Positions 26,303 through 27,893 of a stretch of 27,893 bases of DNA are shown here, one piece after another (within the stretch, counting starts at the first letter, position 1; each line of letters starts with the position of its first letter). The notes under the pieces are model-generated. The model had not been told where the DNA came from, searched no databases, and saw nothing but the letters and a program-made list of their open reading frames with translations. Both the position numbers and the translations under genes were made by a program. This DNA is from Competibacteraceae bacterium UBA2792 (GTDB lineage: Bacteria; Pseudomonadota; Gammaproteobacteria; Competibacterales; Competibacteraceae). Location: NCBI GenBank assembly GCA_002352125.1, contig DEHU01000303.1, positions 3,200 to 31,092 of the forward strand, read 5' to 3'.

Positions 26303-26914
26303 TTAAACCGAATCGCCGGCTGGCGTGCATCGGCGCAAACGCTCGACCCGAGCCGCCAGCCGGTCGGTATCCTCGCGCAGCGTATCGACGGCGCTCAGAA
26401 ATTGCTCGACCGCGTGACGTGGCGGCAACGCGCGCAATTCGTGCTGAAGATATTCGGCACTGTCGCGCAACAGGATATCGCCAACGCGCTGGCCCCAGCC
26501 GCAAACGCGGCGCCAGAGATTGCCCAGTTGGCGAGCGGCGACATCGCCGATCACATTCGAAAGCTGCTCTTCCCAGTCGATCTCCATCCGCGCCAAGATC
26601 GCCTGGAATTCCCGGGCCACGGCGGTGTCGCCTTCGACCGCGATCCCATCGCCGGATACGCGCCGGCCGCGCCAGGATCGGGCCAAGGCTACGAGCGTAC
26701 CGCGAATTTGTACGGTAGGTTCATCTTCGTAGCGGTCGATGACCCGAACGCCGGTAGTGCCGGGCAACAGATAAAAGCTCGTGCCAAGATCGTCCAATTC
26801 GACGGCGATGACTGTACCATCCAAGCCTGCCCACTGCGGCAGGCTGTCGGGATCGAGCCGCAAATACCGATTGAGCGCGGTCTCCACGCCAGCGGCGATA
26901 ACGGCAGGCATCAT
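26303..26914 (-). CDS. ubiJ: Ubiquinone biosynthesis accessory factor
   Basis: A 203-residue protein whose N-terminal part is an SCP2-like lipid-binding domain (about residues 1-110), with the C-terminal part helical and likely coiled coil (about 150-200). UbiJ organises the soluble ubiquinone-synthesis complex and binds its lipid intermediates. The start at the ATG pair at 26914 has TGAGGAT about eight bases upstream; an upstream TTG is possible but unneeded. Identification rests on the SCP2-like pattern (VIAVELDDLGTSFYLLP, VQIRGTLVALA) and on its place between ubiE and ubiB. Confidence 0.9.
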   Translation of the reverse strand: MMPAVIAAGVETALNRYLRLDPDSLPQWAGLDGTVIAVELDDLGTSFYLLPGTTGVRVIDRYEDEPTVQIRGTLVALARSWRGRRVSGDGIAVEGDTAVAREFQAILARMEIDWEEQLSNVIGDVAARQLGNLWRRVCGWGQRVGDILLRDSAEYLQHELRALPPRHAVEQFLSAVDTLREDTDRLAARVERLRRCTPAGDSV

Positions 26915-26986
26915 GCGGCGATCCTCAGGCAAGATAGCAACTCTCTCCCCATCTCTCTTTCTGCGAGAAAAGGAGCGCGTTCGAAC

Positions 26987-27736
26987 TCAAAACTTGTAGC
27001 CACGATGTACCGCGACGATACCGCCGGTCAGGTTGAAATACTGGCAGCGCTCAAAGCCGGCTTCCTCCATCATTTGCAGCAACGTCTCCTGATCCGGATG
27101 CATGCGAATGGATTCGGCCAGATAGCGATAGCTAGTGGCATCGTTGGCCACCAGCTTGCCCAGCATCGGTAACACCGAGAACGAGTACAGGTCGTAAACC
27201 GGCTTCAGGCCGGGGGCGACCGGATGGGAAAACTCCAGGATCACCGCCCGCCCTCCTGGCTTGAGCGCGGCGTGCATGGCTGCCAACGCTCGTTCCTTGT
27301 AGGTGATGTTTCGCAAGCCGAAGGCGATGGTGATGCAGTCGAAGGTGTTGTCGGGGAAAGGCAATTGCTCGGCATCGATTCGGGCGTAGGCGACGTTGCC
27401 GACTGCACCCTCGTCGATCAGCCGCTTTCGGCCTTCGTTTAACATGCTGGCGTTGATATCCGACAGGATCACCAATCCCTTCGGTCCTACCAGCGGCAGC
27501 ATGCGGCCTGTCAGATCGCCGGTACCTCCGGCCAGATCCAGCACTCGCTCGCCAGCCCGCACGCCGCCGATGTTCACGGCGAACCGCTTCCACAACCGAT
27601 GCACGCCCAAGGACATCAGATCGTTCATCAGGTCGTACTTGCCGGCGACCGAATCGAACACGCCGGCTACCTTGCCGGCTTTTTCGTGGGCGGCCACCTT
27701 CTCGTAGCCGAAATGCGTGGTTTCGGGTTGTTCCAT
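26987..27736 (-). CDS. ubiE: Ubiquinone/menaquinone biosynthesis C-methyltransferase
   Basis: A 249-residue SAM-dependent methyltransferase that C-methylates the benzoquinol (and naphthoquinol) ring. The N-terminal [30 protein letters not shown], the SAM motif LDLAGGTGD at residues 66-74, the signature [12 protein letters not shown] and the C-terminal [17 protein letters not shown] all agree with UbiE. The start was set at the ATG at 27736 from family alignment; the ribosome binding site is weak and a TTG at 27769 would add 11 residues. It begins 39 bases after the DUF971 gene. Confidence 0.96.
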   Translation of the reverse strand: MEQPETTHFGYEKVAAHEKAGKVAGVFDSVAGKYDLMNDLMSLGVHRLWKRFAVNIGGVRAGERVLDLAGGTGDLTGRMLPLVGPKGLVILSDINASMLNEGRKRLIDEGAVGNVAYARIDAEQLPFPDNTFDCITIAFGLRNITYKERALAAMHAALKPGGRAVILEFSHPVAPGLKPVYDLYSFSVLPMLGKLVANDATSYRYLAESIRMHPDQETLLQMMEEAGFERCQYFNLTGGIVAVHRGYKF

Positions 27737-27775
27737 GTCGCGAACGCTTCGAGCAAATCCGTAGATCAAACTTGC

Positions 27776-27893
27776 CGCTGGTAGCCGGTTTCGGTTAGCC
27801 GACGCAGATAATCCTGCCAGTTGCTTTCCTGAGCGGCGCCCAATTCGTACAAAACATTCCAGGAATACAGGCCGGTCGAGTGACCGTCGTCGA
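27776..27893 (-). CDS. DUF971 protein, C-terminal end
   Basis: Only the last 38 codons are in the window; the start lies beyond the right edge. The residues [21 protein letters not shown] followed by [12 protein letters not shown] match the C-terminal half of DUF971 (gamma-butyrobetaine hydroxylase N-terminal-like) proteins, which often stand just before ubiE (after hslVU) in gammaproteobacteria. It is the small stand-alone form, ending in TGA with no hydroxylase domain. Role in this context unknown; an iron-sulfur or metal-related function is only suggested for relatives. Confidence 0.85.

Overview
The window reads as chromosomal DNA from a gammaproteobacterium of medium-high GC. This rests on gene content and neighbourhoods: pilMNOPQ next to aroK-aroB, secB-gpsA behind a membrane rhodanese, ubiE-ubiJ-ubiB, and a long-chain class I fumarase. 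No rRNA, tRNA, CRISPR array, prophage or intact insertion sequence was found. A finer placement is not supported; a sulfur-oxidising or Competibacter-like lineage is only a guess.

Layout. (1) 1-2826: the 5' end of fumA, then a two-gene signalling unit of an EAL-HDOD protein followed by a small helical protein with a CheZ-like D-x-x-x-Q motif (all minus strand). (2) 2827-4426: 1.6 kb with no recognisable gene. (3) 4427-6666: hemE, a NUDIX hydrolase and a CBS-pair protein (plus strand). (4) 6722-15910: a long minus-strand block, transcribed pilM-N-O-P-Q, then a very large Ig-like lipoprotein, a strong intrinsic terminator, then aroK-aroB. (5) 16143-18573: small conserved genes of unknown or poorly known function (nucleotidyltransferase-like protein, 90-aa protein, DUF1289, DUF2889). 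(6) 18605-21328: minus-strand ArsR regulator, DUF2892 membrane protein, rhodanese, secB, gpsA. (7) 21642-24546: gpmA with a textbook terminator, the protease gene ctpA, and a DJ-1 family gene (plus strand). (8) 24599-27893: ubiB, ubiJ, ubiE and the C-terminal end of a DUF971 gene (minus strand), a ubiquinone-biosynthesis cluster.

Most of the window is housekeeping. The less ordinary parts are four. The ArsR protein has two cysteines exactly 66 residues apart, as in persulfide sensors of the BigR/SqrR type, and a perfect inverted repeat overlaps its own extended -10 promoter; it heads a DUF2892 plus rhodanese unit resembling a split ygaVP operon joined to secB-gpsA. A 744-residue lipoprotein sits inside the type IV pilus operon and has an Ala-rich helical hairpin inserted in an Ig-like domain. 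The protein beside the EAL-HDOD gene may be a remote CheZ-type phosphatase. Finally, aroK starts only about 22 bases beyond a terminator and has no visible ribosome binding site.

Starts were set from ribosome binding sites and family alignment from memory; several genes (EAL-HDOD, pilM, DJ-1) appear to use GTG or TTG. No database search was possible.
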